Shown here: piece by piece, positions 31,162 to 39,520 of the stretch
Layout of the letters: every line of letters starts with the position of its first letter
Position numbering within the stretch: the first letter of the stretch is position 1
Assembly: GCA_963810915.1 (NCBI GenBank)
Contig: CAWEPH010000006.1
Coordinates: forward strand, 124,001 to 188,000
Origin: JAOUEA01 sp963810915
Lineage (GTDB): Bacteria; Actinomycetota; UBA4738; HRBIN12
Reading direction: 5' to 3'
Length of the DNA: 64,000 nucleotides
Notes under the pieces: model-generated
The model's database searches: none
What the model saw: only the letters and a program-made list of their open reading frames with translations
Told to the model about the DNA's origin: nothing
Made by a program: the position numbers and the translations under genes

Positions 31162-33234
31162 ATGCAGTCACGAGCAGCGAGGACCCATCGGCACGCCGTC
31201 GCGGCGCTGGCCTTCGCGGCGGTGACCGCGCTGTTCCTGACGTCGTGCACGAACGCTGGCTCGGCCGGCGACGGCAACACCGTGGCGATGATCCCCAACT
31301 ACCAAGGGGGCGGCGCATCCACGCAACCGCAACCGATGGGCTACACCACACCCACGAACACCGTGTCGGTGACGCTGGGCGAGACCGATCCGAACACGAT
31401 GTTCATCAAGATGTCGGCTCCTTCCGCGCCGGAAGGTCCGGTGACGTTCGTCGTCACGAACACGGGCGCCGAGAAACACGAGTTCGTCGTGCTGGCCACG
31501 AAGACCCCGGCGGCCGACTTCCCGATCGTCTCGTTCGAAGGTGAGGCGAACCGCATCGACGAGGATGCCAAGGGCGTCGTGAACGTCGGGGAGACGGGCG
31601 ACATGGAGCCGGGCTCCAGCAAGTTGCTGACGATCGACCTGAAGGACGGGCACTACGCGGTGGTGTGCAACCTTCCCGGGCACTACGCGATGGGGATGCA
31701 TCAAGACTTCTGGGCCACCCCCAAGGGCTCTACACCCGTGACGGTGGCGCTGGGCGAGACCGACCCCACGTCGATGTACATCAAGATGTCCGCGCCCTCG
31801 GCGCCGCAGGGGAAGGTCAGCTTCCTCGTCACGAACGAGGGCACCGAGACGCACGAGTTCGTCGTGTTGGCCACGAAGACCCCGGCGGCCGACTTCCCGA
31901 TCGTCTCGTTCGAAGGGGAGGCGAATCGCATCGACGAGGATGCCAAGGGTGTCGTGAACGTCGGGGAGACGGGCGACATGGAGCCGGGCTCCAGCAAGAT
32001 GCTGACGATCGACCTGAAGGACGGGCACTACGCGGTGGTGTGCAACCTTCCCGGGCACTACGCGATGGGGATGCATCAAGACTTCTGGGCCACGCCCGGC
32101 ACGGCGGCGCCGGTGACGGTCACGCTCGGCGAGACCGATCCCAACACGATGTACATCCATCTCTCTCAGCCGTTCGCGAACGAAGGTCCGGTTTCCTTCC
32201 TCGTCACGAACGAGGGCACCGAGACGCACGAGTTCGTCGTGCTGGCCACGAAGACCCCGGCGGCCGACTTCCCGATCGTCTCGTTCGAGGGCGAGGCGAA
32301 CCGCATCGACGAGGATGCCAAGGGTGTCGTGAACGTCGGGGAGACCGGCGACATGGAGGCCGGCACCACGGCCATGCTCTCGATCGACCTGAAGGACGGG
32401 CACTACGCGGTGGTGTGCAACCTCAAGGGTCACTACGCGATGGGGATGCATCAGGACTTCTGGGTGGCACCTAAGGGCTCCACGCCCGTATCGGTCGCAC
32501 TCGGCGAGTCGGATCCGAACACGATGTACATCCATCTCTCCCAACCCGACGTCCCTCAGGGGAAGGTGAGCTTCGTCGTCACGAACGAGGGCACCGAGAC
32601 GCACGAGTTCGTCGTGCTGGCCACGAAGACGCCCGCGGCCGAGTTCCCGATCGTCTCCTTCGAGGGTGAGGCGAATCGCATCGACGAGGATGCCAAGGGC
32701 GTCGTGAACGTCGGGGAGACCGGCGACATGGAGGTCGGGACGAGCCAGATGATGACGCTCGACCTGAAGTCGGGTCACTACGCCGTGGTGTGCAACCTTC
32801 CGGGTCATTACGCGAAGGGGATGCGCCAGGACTTCTGGGTTACCCCGGGCGCCCAAACGCCGGTCAGCGTGTCCCTCGGCGAGACCGATCCCACCACGAT
32901 GTTCATCGACCTCTCGCGTCCGTGGGCCGGGCAGGGATCCGTTACCTTCCTGGTCACCAACGACGGCCAGGAGAAACACGAGTTCGTGGTGCTCCAGACG
33001 AAGACGCCGGCCGCCGACTTCCCGATCGTCACGTTCGAGGGCGAGGCGAACAGGATCGACGAGGACGCGAAGGGGGTGGTCAACGTCGGGGAGACCGGAG
33101 ACATGGAGCCGGGTGCGACGATGGCTCTTTCGATCGACCTGACGTCAGGGCAATACGCCGTCGTATGCAACCTCGTGGGGCACTACGCGATGGGGATGCA
33201 CCAGGACTTCTGGGTCACGCCGAGCACCGCCTAG
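31162..33234 (+). CDS. Lipoprotein of five tandem cupredoxin domains
   Basis: A 690-residue exported protein. The signal ends in the lipobox L-T-S-C with Cys29 for lipid attachment, then a Gln/Pro/Gly-rich linker to residue 67. Five cupredoxin units start at residues 68, 193, 318, 443 and 568, each exactly 125 residues. Each carries a histidine in the H-E-F-V-V-L strand (His106 in unit 1) and a C-x4-H-x4-M loop (Cys169, His174, Met179) for type 1 copper. All five keep these ligands; unit 4 changes only neighbours (H-Y-A-K-G-M-R). AAGGAG lies upstream of ATG 31162. It likely carries electrons from the adjacent cytochrome c to an oxidase or external acceptor. Confidence 0.9.
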   Translation: MQSRAARTHRHAVAALAFAAVTALFLTSCTNAGSAGDGNTVAMIPNYQGGGASTQPQPMGYTTPTNTVSVTLGETDPNTMFIKMSAPSAPEGPVTFVVTNTGAEKHEFVVLATKTPAADFPIVSFEGEANRIDEDAKGVVNVGETGDMEPGSSKLLTIDLKDGHYAVVCNLPGHYAMGMHQDFWATPKGSTPVTVALGETDPTSMYIKMSAPSAPQGKVSFLVTNEGTETHEFVVLATKTPAADFPIVSFEGEANRIDEDAKGVVNVGETGDMEPGSSKMLTIDLKDGHYAVVCNLPGHYAMGMHQDFWATPGTAAPVTVTLGETDPNTMYIHLSQPFANEGPVSFLVTNEGTETHEFVVLATKTPAADFPIVSFEGEANRIDEDAKGVVNVGETGDMEAGTTAMLSIDLKDGHYAVVCNLKGHYAMGMHQDFWVAPKGSTPVSVALGESDPNTMYIHLSQPDVPQGKVSFVVTNEGTETHEFVVLATKTPAAEFPIVSFEGEANRIDEDAKGVVNVGETGDMEVGTSQMMTLDLKSGHYAVVCNLPGHYAKGMRQDFWVTPGAQTPVSVSLGETDPTTMFIDLSRPWAGQGSVTFLVTNDGQEKHEFVVLQTKTPAADFPIVTFEGEANRIDEDAKGVVNVGETGDMEPGATMALSIDLTSGQYAVVCNLVGHYAMGMHQDFWVTPSTA
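31363..33231 (+). repeat. Five in-frame 375-bp tandem repeats
   Basis: Units begin at 31363, 31738, 32113, 32488 and 32863, with the last two codons shorter. Long stretches are identical or nearly so at DNA level, especially the centre of each unit from the H-E-F-V-V-L codons through V-N-V-G-E-T-G-D-M-E. This implies recent duplication or gene conversion. The unit number could vary among strains or be mis-set in assembly. Confidence 0.92.
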
Positions 33235-33250
33235 CGGCGGAGAGGATCCG

Positions 33251-33748
33251 TCACCACTTCGTGACCCAGGTGACGCCGCCGGCGTTCGCCGCCGTGCAGT
33301 TCGTCTGGGTGCTCCCGACCGTCTTCGCGTAGGAGACGCCGGTGCTGACGGAATCCTTGATGAAGAAGCAGGTGCCGCCCTGGCTCCAGACCGCCATCGT
33401 GATGGTGTTGCCGGTGGCGTCGCTGTTGTCGGAGCTGATCGTACCGGGACCTGAGCTCGGGGTGGTGCTGGCCACGAAGGTGATGTTGGGCTCGGCCGAG
33501 CCGAGAGCTCCGGTGGTGGCGTAGGTGTAGGACGCGTGGTCGGAGTACACGATGCGACCCGTCTCGACGCCGCGGACCGCTCCGTGCTTGGCCGACGTGT
33601 CCCGGGCACGACCCATGGTGCCGCTGAACGCCGCCATGCTGAGCGCTAGCAGCACACCGAGGTTGACCATGACGACCATGAGCTCGATCAGGGTGAACCC
33701 CTGCTCGTCGTCGAGCCGCCTCAGTGCCCTCTGGAGTCGATCCCTCAT
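33251..33748 (-). CDS. Type IV pilin-like protein (prepilin N-terminal methylation motif)
   Basis: A 165-residue protein with a charged leader (M-R-D-R-L-Q-R-A-L-R-R-L-D-D-E-Q-G), the prepilin peptidase site G17-Phe18 in QGFTLIELMVVM, and Glu22 at mature position +5. One hydrophobic helix follows, then a globular region with two cysteines (GGTCFFIKDS, TQTNCTAAN) that could make the pilin D-loop. No assembly ATPase, platform protein or peptidase is present here, so they must be elsewhere. It converges with the cupredoxin gene. Confidence 0.88.
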   Translation of the reverse strand: MRDRLQRALRRLDDEQGFTLIELMVVMVNLGVLLALSMAAFSGTMGRARDTSAKHGAVRGVETGRIVYSDHASYTYATTGALGSAEPNITFVASTTPSSGPGTISSDNSDATGNTITMAVWSQGGTCFFIKDSVSTGVSYAKTVGSTQTNCTAANAGGVTWVTKW

Positions 33749-33944
33749 CCCAACTCACCCGTCCTGTCTGTCTTCAGAGGATGTCGGCACGGGGCAGGGT
33801 TCACCTAGAGACAGGTACTAGGTATTCGTGACTCCCCGATTCTAGGTAGCCACCGCAGCGCACACCATGGCCGCGCCCAGACTCGGGCGACACGGAGCAA
33901 GGCGGATGTGAAGATCGGATCGCGCCACGATGCACTCGTTCAGC

Positions 33945-34403
33945 TCACCCGGTCGCCTGGCCCGAGGACACCTTCCACCGGCGATAGACGGGCATCTCGT
34001 CGTCCGAGTACTCGGTCGCCACCGCCTCCTCGATGAGGCACGCGTAGTGGACGAGCCCGTAGGGCGTCTGGCCGGGGCGCCCCGTCACCGCCGGGTGCGA
34101 CGGGGGAAGCGGTTCGAGCCACCCGCGCAGCATGAACTCACCGTGTTCGCCGGCGTGATCCTCCCAGGGCTGCGCGGTGTGCAGCGCGTAGCGCGCGTCG
34201 TGGGCCACCTCGCGCATCTTCGGGCTCGCGTCGCGGAACGAGACGCACAGCTGTCCGGCCCCGATCCAGGGAGAGACGGGATGCACGCGCGGTGCGCCGT
34301 CGAGCCGGAGCGTCGCCTGGTACACGATCCGACCTTCCATCCGCTTTCGGGCGAAAGCGGCCAGATCCGGCTCGGCGTTCGCGAACTCAGCCCAGGTGGC
34401 CAC
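33945..34403 (-). CDS. Pyridoxamine 5'-phosphate oxidase-like (split-barrel flavin-binding) protein
   Basis: About 152 residues from GTG 34403 (V-A-T-W-A-E-F). The block RIVYQATLRLDGAPRVHPVS is the beginning of the PPOX split barrel, which binds FMN, F420 or heme in actinobacterial stress and redox proteins. A longer start at 34487 is possible but would run close to the tRNA-Met gene. The cofactor cannot be told from sequence alone. The gene is downstream of the tRNA on the same strand. Confidence 0.7.
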   Translation of the reverse strand: MATWAEFANAEPDLAAFARKRMEGRIVYQATLRLDGAPRVHPVSPWIGAGQLCVSFRDASPKMREVAHDARYALHTAQPWEDHAGEHGEFMLRGWLEPLPPSHPAVTGRPGQTPYGLVHYACLIEEAVATEYSDDEMPVYRRWKVSSGQATG

Positions 34404-34488
34404 GACGGACGTAGCGTACCGCCCTACTCGACCTGCACACTGCCGGATGAGCTGATCGCGCCAGCGCCACAGCCGGCTCGACCTCAAG

Positions 34489-34565
34489 TGGTGGGGCGGG
34501 CAGGGCTCGAACCTGCGACCGACGGATTATGAGTCCGCTGCTCTGACCGACTGAGCTACCGCCCC
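34489..34565 (-). tRNA. tRNA-Met (anticodon CAU), elongator type
   Basis: The minus strand folds as GGGGCGG/CCGCCCC acceptor, a standard D arm, the GCGGA/TCCGT stem around CTCATAA (anticodon CAT) and TTCGAGC T loop. The 3' ACCA is encoded. A fully paired first acceptor base and the D-arm sequence fit the elongator rather than initiator tRNA; a tRNA-Ile2 precursor cannot be fully excluded. Confidence 0.94.
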
Positions 34566-34649
34566 CGCACCGTGGAGCATAGGTCGTTCACCCGACGTCG
34601 CGACGCATGGCGTCACGCCGCTCGGCTGCTCAGATCCGGACCGGCTCGG

Positions 34650-35051
34650 TCAGGGAAGGGGCTCCTCGAAGCCGTCGGCGTACTCCTCGTCCGTGACGGG
34701 TTCGGCCCACTCTGGCGCTCCACCGCCGTTGACGGCGACATGCACCAGCGGCGACTCGGGCGTGCCGCCGTGATAATGCCACTCGTCCGCACCCACGTGG
34801 ATCACGTCGCCGGGCTCCATGACGTGCCCGTCCTCGCCCCGGGTCCTCACGCGGCCTCGCCCGGAGACGCCGTAGAGGAACTGGCCGCCCGGATGACGAT
34901 GCCAATGTGTCCGCGCGCCCGGCGCGAAGTGCACGACCCCGATGTTGGTGCCGTCGTCGTTGGTCACGGTCGACCGCAGCCACACTTCCCCCGAGAACCT
35001 GCCCTCGTCGCCGCGCTCGAACACGCCATCGGAAGCGTTCGACACCTGCAT
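34650..35051 (-). CDS. Single-domain cupin protein
   Basis: A 133-residue cupin. Motif 1 is T-H-W-H-R-H-P-G-G-Q-F (His49, His51, His53) and motif 2 is PGDVIHVGADEWHYHG (His92, His94), giving the metal site of a small beta-barrel. Related to carboxymuconolactone-decarboxylase-associated cupins or auxin-binding-like proteins; substrate unknown. No signal peptide. Confidence 0.82.
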   Translation of the reverse strand: MQVSNASDGVFERGDEGRFSGEVWLRSTVTNDDGTNIGVVHFAPGARTHWHRHPGGQFLYGVSGRGRVRTRGEDGHVMEPGDVIHVGADEWHYHGGTPESPLVHVAVNGGGAPEWAEPVTDEEYADGFEEPLP

Positions 35052-35207
35052 CCTGACCTCCCAGTCCAGATGCGGCGCATCGTCTCACTCGACGCCCACC
35101 TTTCGCACGGCCTTCCCGCCGCGTTCACGCGTCCGTGCGGTCTTCGTCACATCGGGTTGCGACGCTGTGGCCACCGCACCGAGCGATGCCGAGCGATGAG
35201 GAGTGAC

Positions 35208-36263
35208 ATGGCGTCCGACCCGCACCGCTTCATGCCCGAGTTCGACGAAGAGCTCGACGAAGAGCTCGATCGGTGGACATCCTGGTCCGTTCCTCGGGAA
35301 GCCGTGCCCACGATCCCACGCGTACGCGTCCTGTGTGTGGGCGCGACGGGACAGAGCGGTTCGACCTTGCTGAGCCGGATGCTCGGCCGCCTCCCGGGGT
35401 TCGTCGCCGTTGGCGAGGTGGGCCGCATCTGGGACAAGGGACTGTTGGCGAACGTCGCGTGCGGGTGCGGCGAGCCGTTCCGCTCGTGCCACTTCTGGTC
35501 GCGGGTGGGCCAGGAGGCCTTCGGCGGGTGGGACGAGATCGATCCCGCGGAGGCGGTGCGCCTGCGCGACGCCGTCACGCTGAAGGAGCGTCGAGCCCCG
35601 CACGCCGCCGCGCTTCCGTTCCTCCTGCATCCCGAACTCTGGCCCGGCCTGCGAGCCGATCTCGACGGGTACGCCGCGCTCCTCGGGCGGGTCTACCGCG
35701 CGCTCGACCGCGTGACGGAGGGACGGATCATCGTCGACTCGATGAAGCTCCCGGGGCACGTGTACCTGGCGAGCACGATGCAGGCCATCGACGCTCGCGT
35801 GGTGCACCTCACGCGCGACCCGCGCGGGTACGCCTACTCGAACACCAAGTGGGTCGAGCATCAGGGAGGCCCAGCCGGCTCCTTCCGCGCGCGGCGCACA
35901 CCTAGGAAGAGCGCGATCAAGTGGTCGTGGTGCAACCTCGCCTTCGAGGGATTGGCCCGGCACGGAACGCGGATGCGACGGGTCCGCTACGAGGACCTCG
36001 TGCGGAGCCCGCGCACCACGCTCCTGCACGCGGCGCACGTGATGGACGTCGCGCTGCCCGACGACGCCCTCTGGTTCGTCGGTGACGGCGAGGTGCAATT
36101 GGTAGCCCAGCATCTCGTCGCCGGGAGCCGTGGACGGCTGCGCCATGGCCCCACGCCCCTGCGCAGCGACGACGCGTGGCGCGCCGGCCTCGCGCGATCC
36201 GATCGACGCACGGTCGAGGCCCTCACCTGGCCGATGCGCCGCCGGTACGACTACCGCGTGTGA
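35208..36263 (+). CDS. Sulfotransferase family protein
   Basis: A 351-residue protein with a 5'-PSB loop V-G-A-T-G-Q-S-G-S-T-L-L-S-R-M-L near residue 46, where PAPS would bind, and a 3'-PB-like segment VVHLTRDPRGYAYSNTKW. CGCGEPFRSCHFW resembles the cysteine motif seen in some actinobacterial sulfotransferases. It would transfer sulfate from PAPS to an unknown acceptor such as a glycolipid. GAGGAG lies four bases before ATG 35208; ATG 35196 is an alternative. Confidence 0.8.
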   Translation: MASDPHRFMPEFDEELDEELDRWTSWSVPREAVPTIPRVRVLCVGATGQSGSTLLSRMLGRLPGFVAVGEVGRIWDKGLLANVACGCGEPFRSCHFWSRVGQEAFGGWDEIDPAEAVRLRDAVTLKERRAPHAAALPFLLHPELWPGLRADLDGYAALLGRVYRALDRVTEGRIIVDSMKLPGHVYLASTMQAIDARVVHLTRDPRGYAYSNTKWVEHQGGPAGSFRARRTPRKSAIKWSWCNLAFEGLARHGTRMRRVRYEDLVRSPRTTLLHAAHVMDVALPDDALWFVGDGEVQLVAQHLVAGSRGRLRHGPTPLRSDDAWRAGLARSDRRTVEALTWPMRRRYDYRV

Positions 36264-36341
36264 CGGTCGGCTGGCCGAACCGCAGGACGCGGCGGGCCCC
36301 GGTTGAGAGACTGGGGGCATCACCGCCGCGGAGGTTCGCAC

Positions 36342-37733
36342 ATGACCGAGTACCGCACCGAGTCCGACAGCATCGGCACGATCGAGGTGGAGCGTTCGAG
36401 GTACTGGGGAGCTCAGACCGAGCGCTCGCTCCGCCACTTCTCGATCGGCGATCCGGCCGCCGATCGCATGCCGCTCGAGGTGATCCGCGCGCAGGCCATC
36501 CTGAAGAAGGCTGCCGCGCTGGCCAACCGCGAGGCGGGGAACCTCGACCCCGAGGTCGCCGACCTGATCGTCGCGGCGGCCGACGAGGTGATCGCCGGCG
36601 CGCTCGACGACCACTTCCCGCTCTTCGTCTGGCAGACTGGCTCGGGCACCCAGACCAACATGAACGTGAACGAGGTCATCTCCAACCGCGCGATCGAGAT
36701 GGCGGGGGGCGCGCTCGGCTCGAAGACGCCCGTCCACCCCAACGACCACGTGAACATGTCGCAGTCTTCGAACGACACGTTCCCCACCGCGATGCACATC
36801 GCCGCGGCCGGAGAGATCGCGAACGTCCTGATCCCTCGCGTCCGGGAGCTGCGCGATGCTCTCGCGCGACGTTCGGTGGAGTTCGACGACATCGTGAAGA
36901 TCGGCAGGACCCATCTCCAGGATGCGGTCCCGCTCACGCTCGGCCAGGAGTTCGGGGGCTACGCGGCCCAACTCGAGGCCGACATCGCCCGGTTGGACGT
37001 GACCTTGCCGGGGCTGTACGAGCTCGCGATCGGCGGCACCGCCGTCGGGACCGGGTTGAACGCCCCCGAAGGGTTCGCCGAGGCGTGCGCGGCCAAGATC
37101 GCCGAGCTGACGGGCCTCCCGTTCGTGAGCGCGCCCGACAAGTTCGCGGCCCTCGCGGCTCACGACGCGATCGTCTTCGCGAGCGGGGCCGAGGCGACGC
37201 TCGCGGCGAGCCTCATGAAGATCGCGAACGATATCCGGTGGCTGGCTTCGGGTCCGCGCAGCGGCCTCGGCGAGCTCGTCCTGCCGGAGAACGAGCCCGG
37301 CTCATCGATCATGCCCGGCAAGGTGAATCCCACGCAATCCGAGGCGATGACGATGGTGGCGGTGCAGGTGATGGGGAACGACACCGCCGTGAAGATCGCC
37401 GGATCCCAGGGGAACTTCGAGCTCAACGTCTTCAAGCCAGTGATGATCCGTAACTTGCTGCACAGCACCAAGATCCTCGCCGGCGCGTGCCGGACCTTCC
37501 GTACGTTCTGCGTGGACGGCCTCCAGCCCGACCGTGCGCGCATCGAGGAGCTGGTGCAACGCTCCTTGATGCTCGTCACGGCCCTCACACCCAGGATCGG
37601 CTACGACGAGGCGGCCGCCATCGCCAAGAAGGCGCATCACGAGGGACTCACGCTCAAGGAGGCCACGGTGGCGTCGGGGCATCTCACCGAGGACGAGTAT
37701 GACGAGGCCGTCCGCCCCGAGAACATGGTCTGA
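36342..37733 (+). CDS. fumC: Class II fumarate hydratase
   Basis: A 463-residue enzyme of the fumarase/aspartase superfamily, reversible hydration of fumarate to malate in the TCA cycle. Seen: the TGSGTQTNMNVNEVI block, HPNDHVNMSQSSND, GRTHLQDAVPLTLGQEF with the catalytic-site threonine/histidine, and the signature GSSIMPGKVNPTQSE. The N-terminus RYWGAQTERS is typical of FumC, distinguishing it from aspartase and argininosuccinate lyase. GGAGG lies upstream of ATG 36342. It ends five bases from the converging rhodanese gene. Confidence 0.96.
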   Translation: MTEYRTESDSIGTIEVERSRYWGAQTERSLRHFSIGDPAADRMPLEVIRAQAILKKAAALANREAGNLDPEVADLIVAAADEVIAGALDDHFPLFVWQTGSGTQTNMNVNEVISNRAIEMAGGALGSKTPVHPNDHVNMSQSSNDTFPTAMHIAAAGEIANVLIPRVRELRDALARRSVEFDDIVKIGRTHLQDAVPLTLGQEFGGYAAQLEADIARLDVTLPGLYELAIGGTAVGTGLNAPEGFAEACAAKIAELTGLPFVSAPDKFAALAAHDAIVFASGAEATLAASLMKIANDIRWLASGPRSGLGELVLPENEPGSSIMPGKVNPTQSEAMTMVAVQVMGNDTAVKIAGSQGNFELNVFKPVMIRNLLHSTKILAGACRTFRTFCVDGLQPDRARIEELVQRSLMLVTALTPRIGYDEAAAIAKKAHHEGLTLKEATVASGHLTEDEYDEAVRPENMV

Positions 37734-37738
37734 GCGGG

Positions 37739-38599
37739 TCAGCCGAGCGAGCCGGGTTCCGCCCCGGTGGCCACGGGGCGCGTGGGATCGCTCACCCATT
37801 CCGACCAGGAGCCGACGTACAAGCGCGCCCGCCCCAGACCCGCGAAGCGGAGGGCGGCGATGTCGACGCAGGCCGTCACGCCGGAGCCGCATTGCGCGAT
37901 GACCTCTTCCGCATCGCCGATGCCTGCGGCGGCGAACCACGCTCGGAGGGCGTCTGCGCTCCGGAAGCGATCCGTGGTGGGATCCATCACGTCTCCCCAC
38001 GGCAGGCTCAACGCGCCGGGGATGTGGCCGGCCACCGGGTCGAGCGGCTCCACCTCCCCGCGGTAGCGTTCCGCCGCCCTCGCGTCGATGACCGTCGCAC
38101 CCGACCGAAGGGCGTCCATCACGCCCTCGGCCCCGCGGAACAGGGCCTCCTCCGGCCAGGGACGCGGCGTGAACCGAGCCGGCTCCGGCGCGTCGCTGTC
38201 GCCCGTCTCGAGTGGACCGGTCCACGCGCCCAGCCCGCCGTCGAGGAGCGCGACCGGATGGTCCAGAACGTCGAGCATCCACCAGAGACGGGCCGCGTAC
38301 GAACCCCTCGCCATGTCGTAAGCCACGACGGGTGTGTCGTCCCCGATCCCCGCGCGCCCCATCGCGGCGGCGAACGCCTGGGGCGAGGGCAGCGGGTGCC
38401 GGCCGGAGTGACCGTCGATGGGTCCGGCGAGGTCGACGTCCGCGTCCACGTACACGGCACCGGGGAGGTGGCCACGCACGAAGCCCTCGCGCCCCGAGAC
38501 ATCGGTCCGCCACCGCACGTCCACGAGGACGAGGCCTTCGCTCCCGCGATCCGCCAGCCCCTCCACCGAGACCAACGGTCCCTTGAAGGGCATCATCAT
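37739..38599 (-). CDS. Sulfurtransferase, tandem rhodanese domains
   Basis: A 286-residue protein of two rhodanese domains, the layout of thiosulfate or 3-mercaptopyruvate sulfurtransferase. The N-terminal inactive domain contains VLVDVRWR and GHLPGAVYVDAD; the C-terminal domain has VIDARAAERYRGEVEP and the active cysteine loop Q-C-G-S-G-V-T-A. The C-G-S-G-V-T loop favours 3-mercaptopyruvate. Cytosolic. Upstream on the same strand is ExoIII, 16 bases away, probably co-transcribed. Confidence 0.92.
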   Translation of the reverse strand: MMMPFKGPLVSVEGLADRGSEGLVLVDVRWRTDVSGREGFVRGHLPGAVYVDADVDLAGPIDGHSGRHPLPSPQAFAAAMGRAGIGDDTPVVAYDMARGSYAARLWWMLDVLDHPVALLDGGLGAWTGPLETGDSDAPEPARFTPRPWPEEALFRGAEGVMDALRSGATVIDARAAERYRGEVEPLDPVAGHIPGALSLPWGDVMDPTTDRFRSADALRAWFAAAGIGDAEEVIAQCGSGVTACVDIAALRFAGLGRARLYVGSWSEWVSDPTRPVATGAEPGSLG

Positions 38600-38615
38600 G
38601 GCAGCCTACCGTCGC

Positions 38616-39401
38616 TCAGTCCCGGAGCGTCACGATCACCGGCGCGTGGTCGCTCGGCTTGCCCTCGCCGGCGGTGGGTTTGCGTTCCTCGCGGTCGACC
38701 TCGACCGAGATGAGGCGCTCCGCCACCCGCGCGCTCCCAAGCACGAGGTCGATGCGGAGCCCCCAGCCGCGGTGGAAGGCCCCCATCCGGTAGTCCCACC
38801 ACGTGAACGGGCCCACGTCGTCGCCGTTCGCCTGCCGGCCGAGATCGACGAGCCCCCAAGCCTCCAGCCTGCGGATCCGTTCCCGCTCGGGCTCGCTCGC
38901 GAGGTTCTTGCCCTCCCACAGTTCGGCGTCGTGCACGTCGAGATCCGCGGGCGCTACGTTGAAGTCGCCGGTGACGATCAACGGCCTCGTGGGATCTTCC
39001 GCGGCGGCGAGATGCGCGATCAACGCATCGAGCCACGCGAGCTTGACCTGGTAGGCGGGGTCTTCGACCGACTTGCCGTTGACGACGTAGACGTCCACGA
39101 GCCGCACCGCGCCCACGGTGGCAGCGAGGACCCTAGATTCCTCCGGGACTGGGTCGCCGCTGAATCCCAGACTCACACTCGTCGGCGTCTCATGCGCGAG
39201 GATCGCGACGCCGTTGTATGCGCGTTGGCCGAACGTCACGCTCTGATACCCGGCGGCGGTGAGCTCCGCCACGGGGAAGTCGTCGTCGGTGACCTTGGTC
39301 TCCTGCAGGCACACGACATCGGGCTCGTGGCGGCCGAGCAGCGCCACCAGGCGCGGGAGCCGCTGGCGCACCGAGTTGACGTTCCAGGTGATGAGGCGCA
39401 T
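38616..39401 (-). CDS. xthA: Exodeoxyribonuclease III
   Basis: A 261-residue Mg2+-dependent exonuclease/AP endonuclease of base excision repair. Starts MRLITWNVNSVRQRL, with the catalytic E in CLQETKVTDDDFP, YNGVAI, the GDFNVAP aspartate/asparagine, RIDLVL, and the C-terminal SDHAPV with the catalytic Asp-His. Length and motifs match XthA closely. First gene of a probable pair with the sulfurtransferase. Confidence 0.95.
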   Translation of the reverse strand: MRLITWNVNSVRQRLPRLVALLGRHEPDVVCLQETKVTDDDFPVAELTAAGYQSVTFGQRAYNGVAILAHETPTSVSLGFSGDPVPEESRVLAATVGAVRLVDVYVVNGKSVEDPAYQVKLAWLDALIAHLAAAEDPTRPLIVTGDFNVAPADLDVHDAELWEGKNLASEPERERIRRLEAWGLVDLGRQANGDDVGPFTWWDYRMGAFHRGWGLRIDLVLGSARVAERLISVEVDREERKPTAGEGKPSDHAPVIVTLRD

Positions 39402-39520
39402 CGGGGCGCGAGCCTACCCCAGACGCCGGGCCCAGGATTTGCCTTCGCGCACGCGCATCCCCTAGGTTTGAATCGCCGGTCAAACCGTCCGTCACGACGA
39501 GCCCGAGGAGAGCAGCCCCC

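Noticed and set aside
31168..32979. 603-codon open frame antisense to the cupredoxin gene
   Set aside because: Periodic because the sense strand is repetitive; no signal peptide or known domain.
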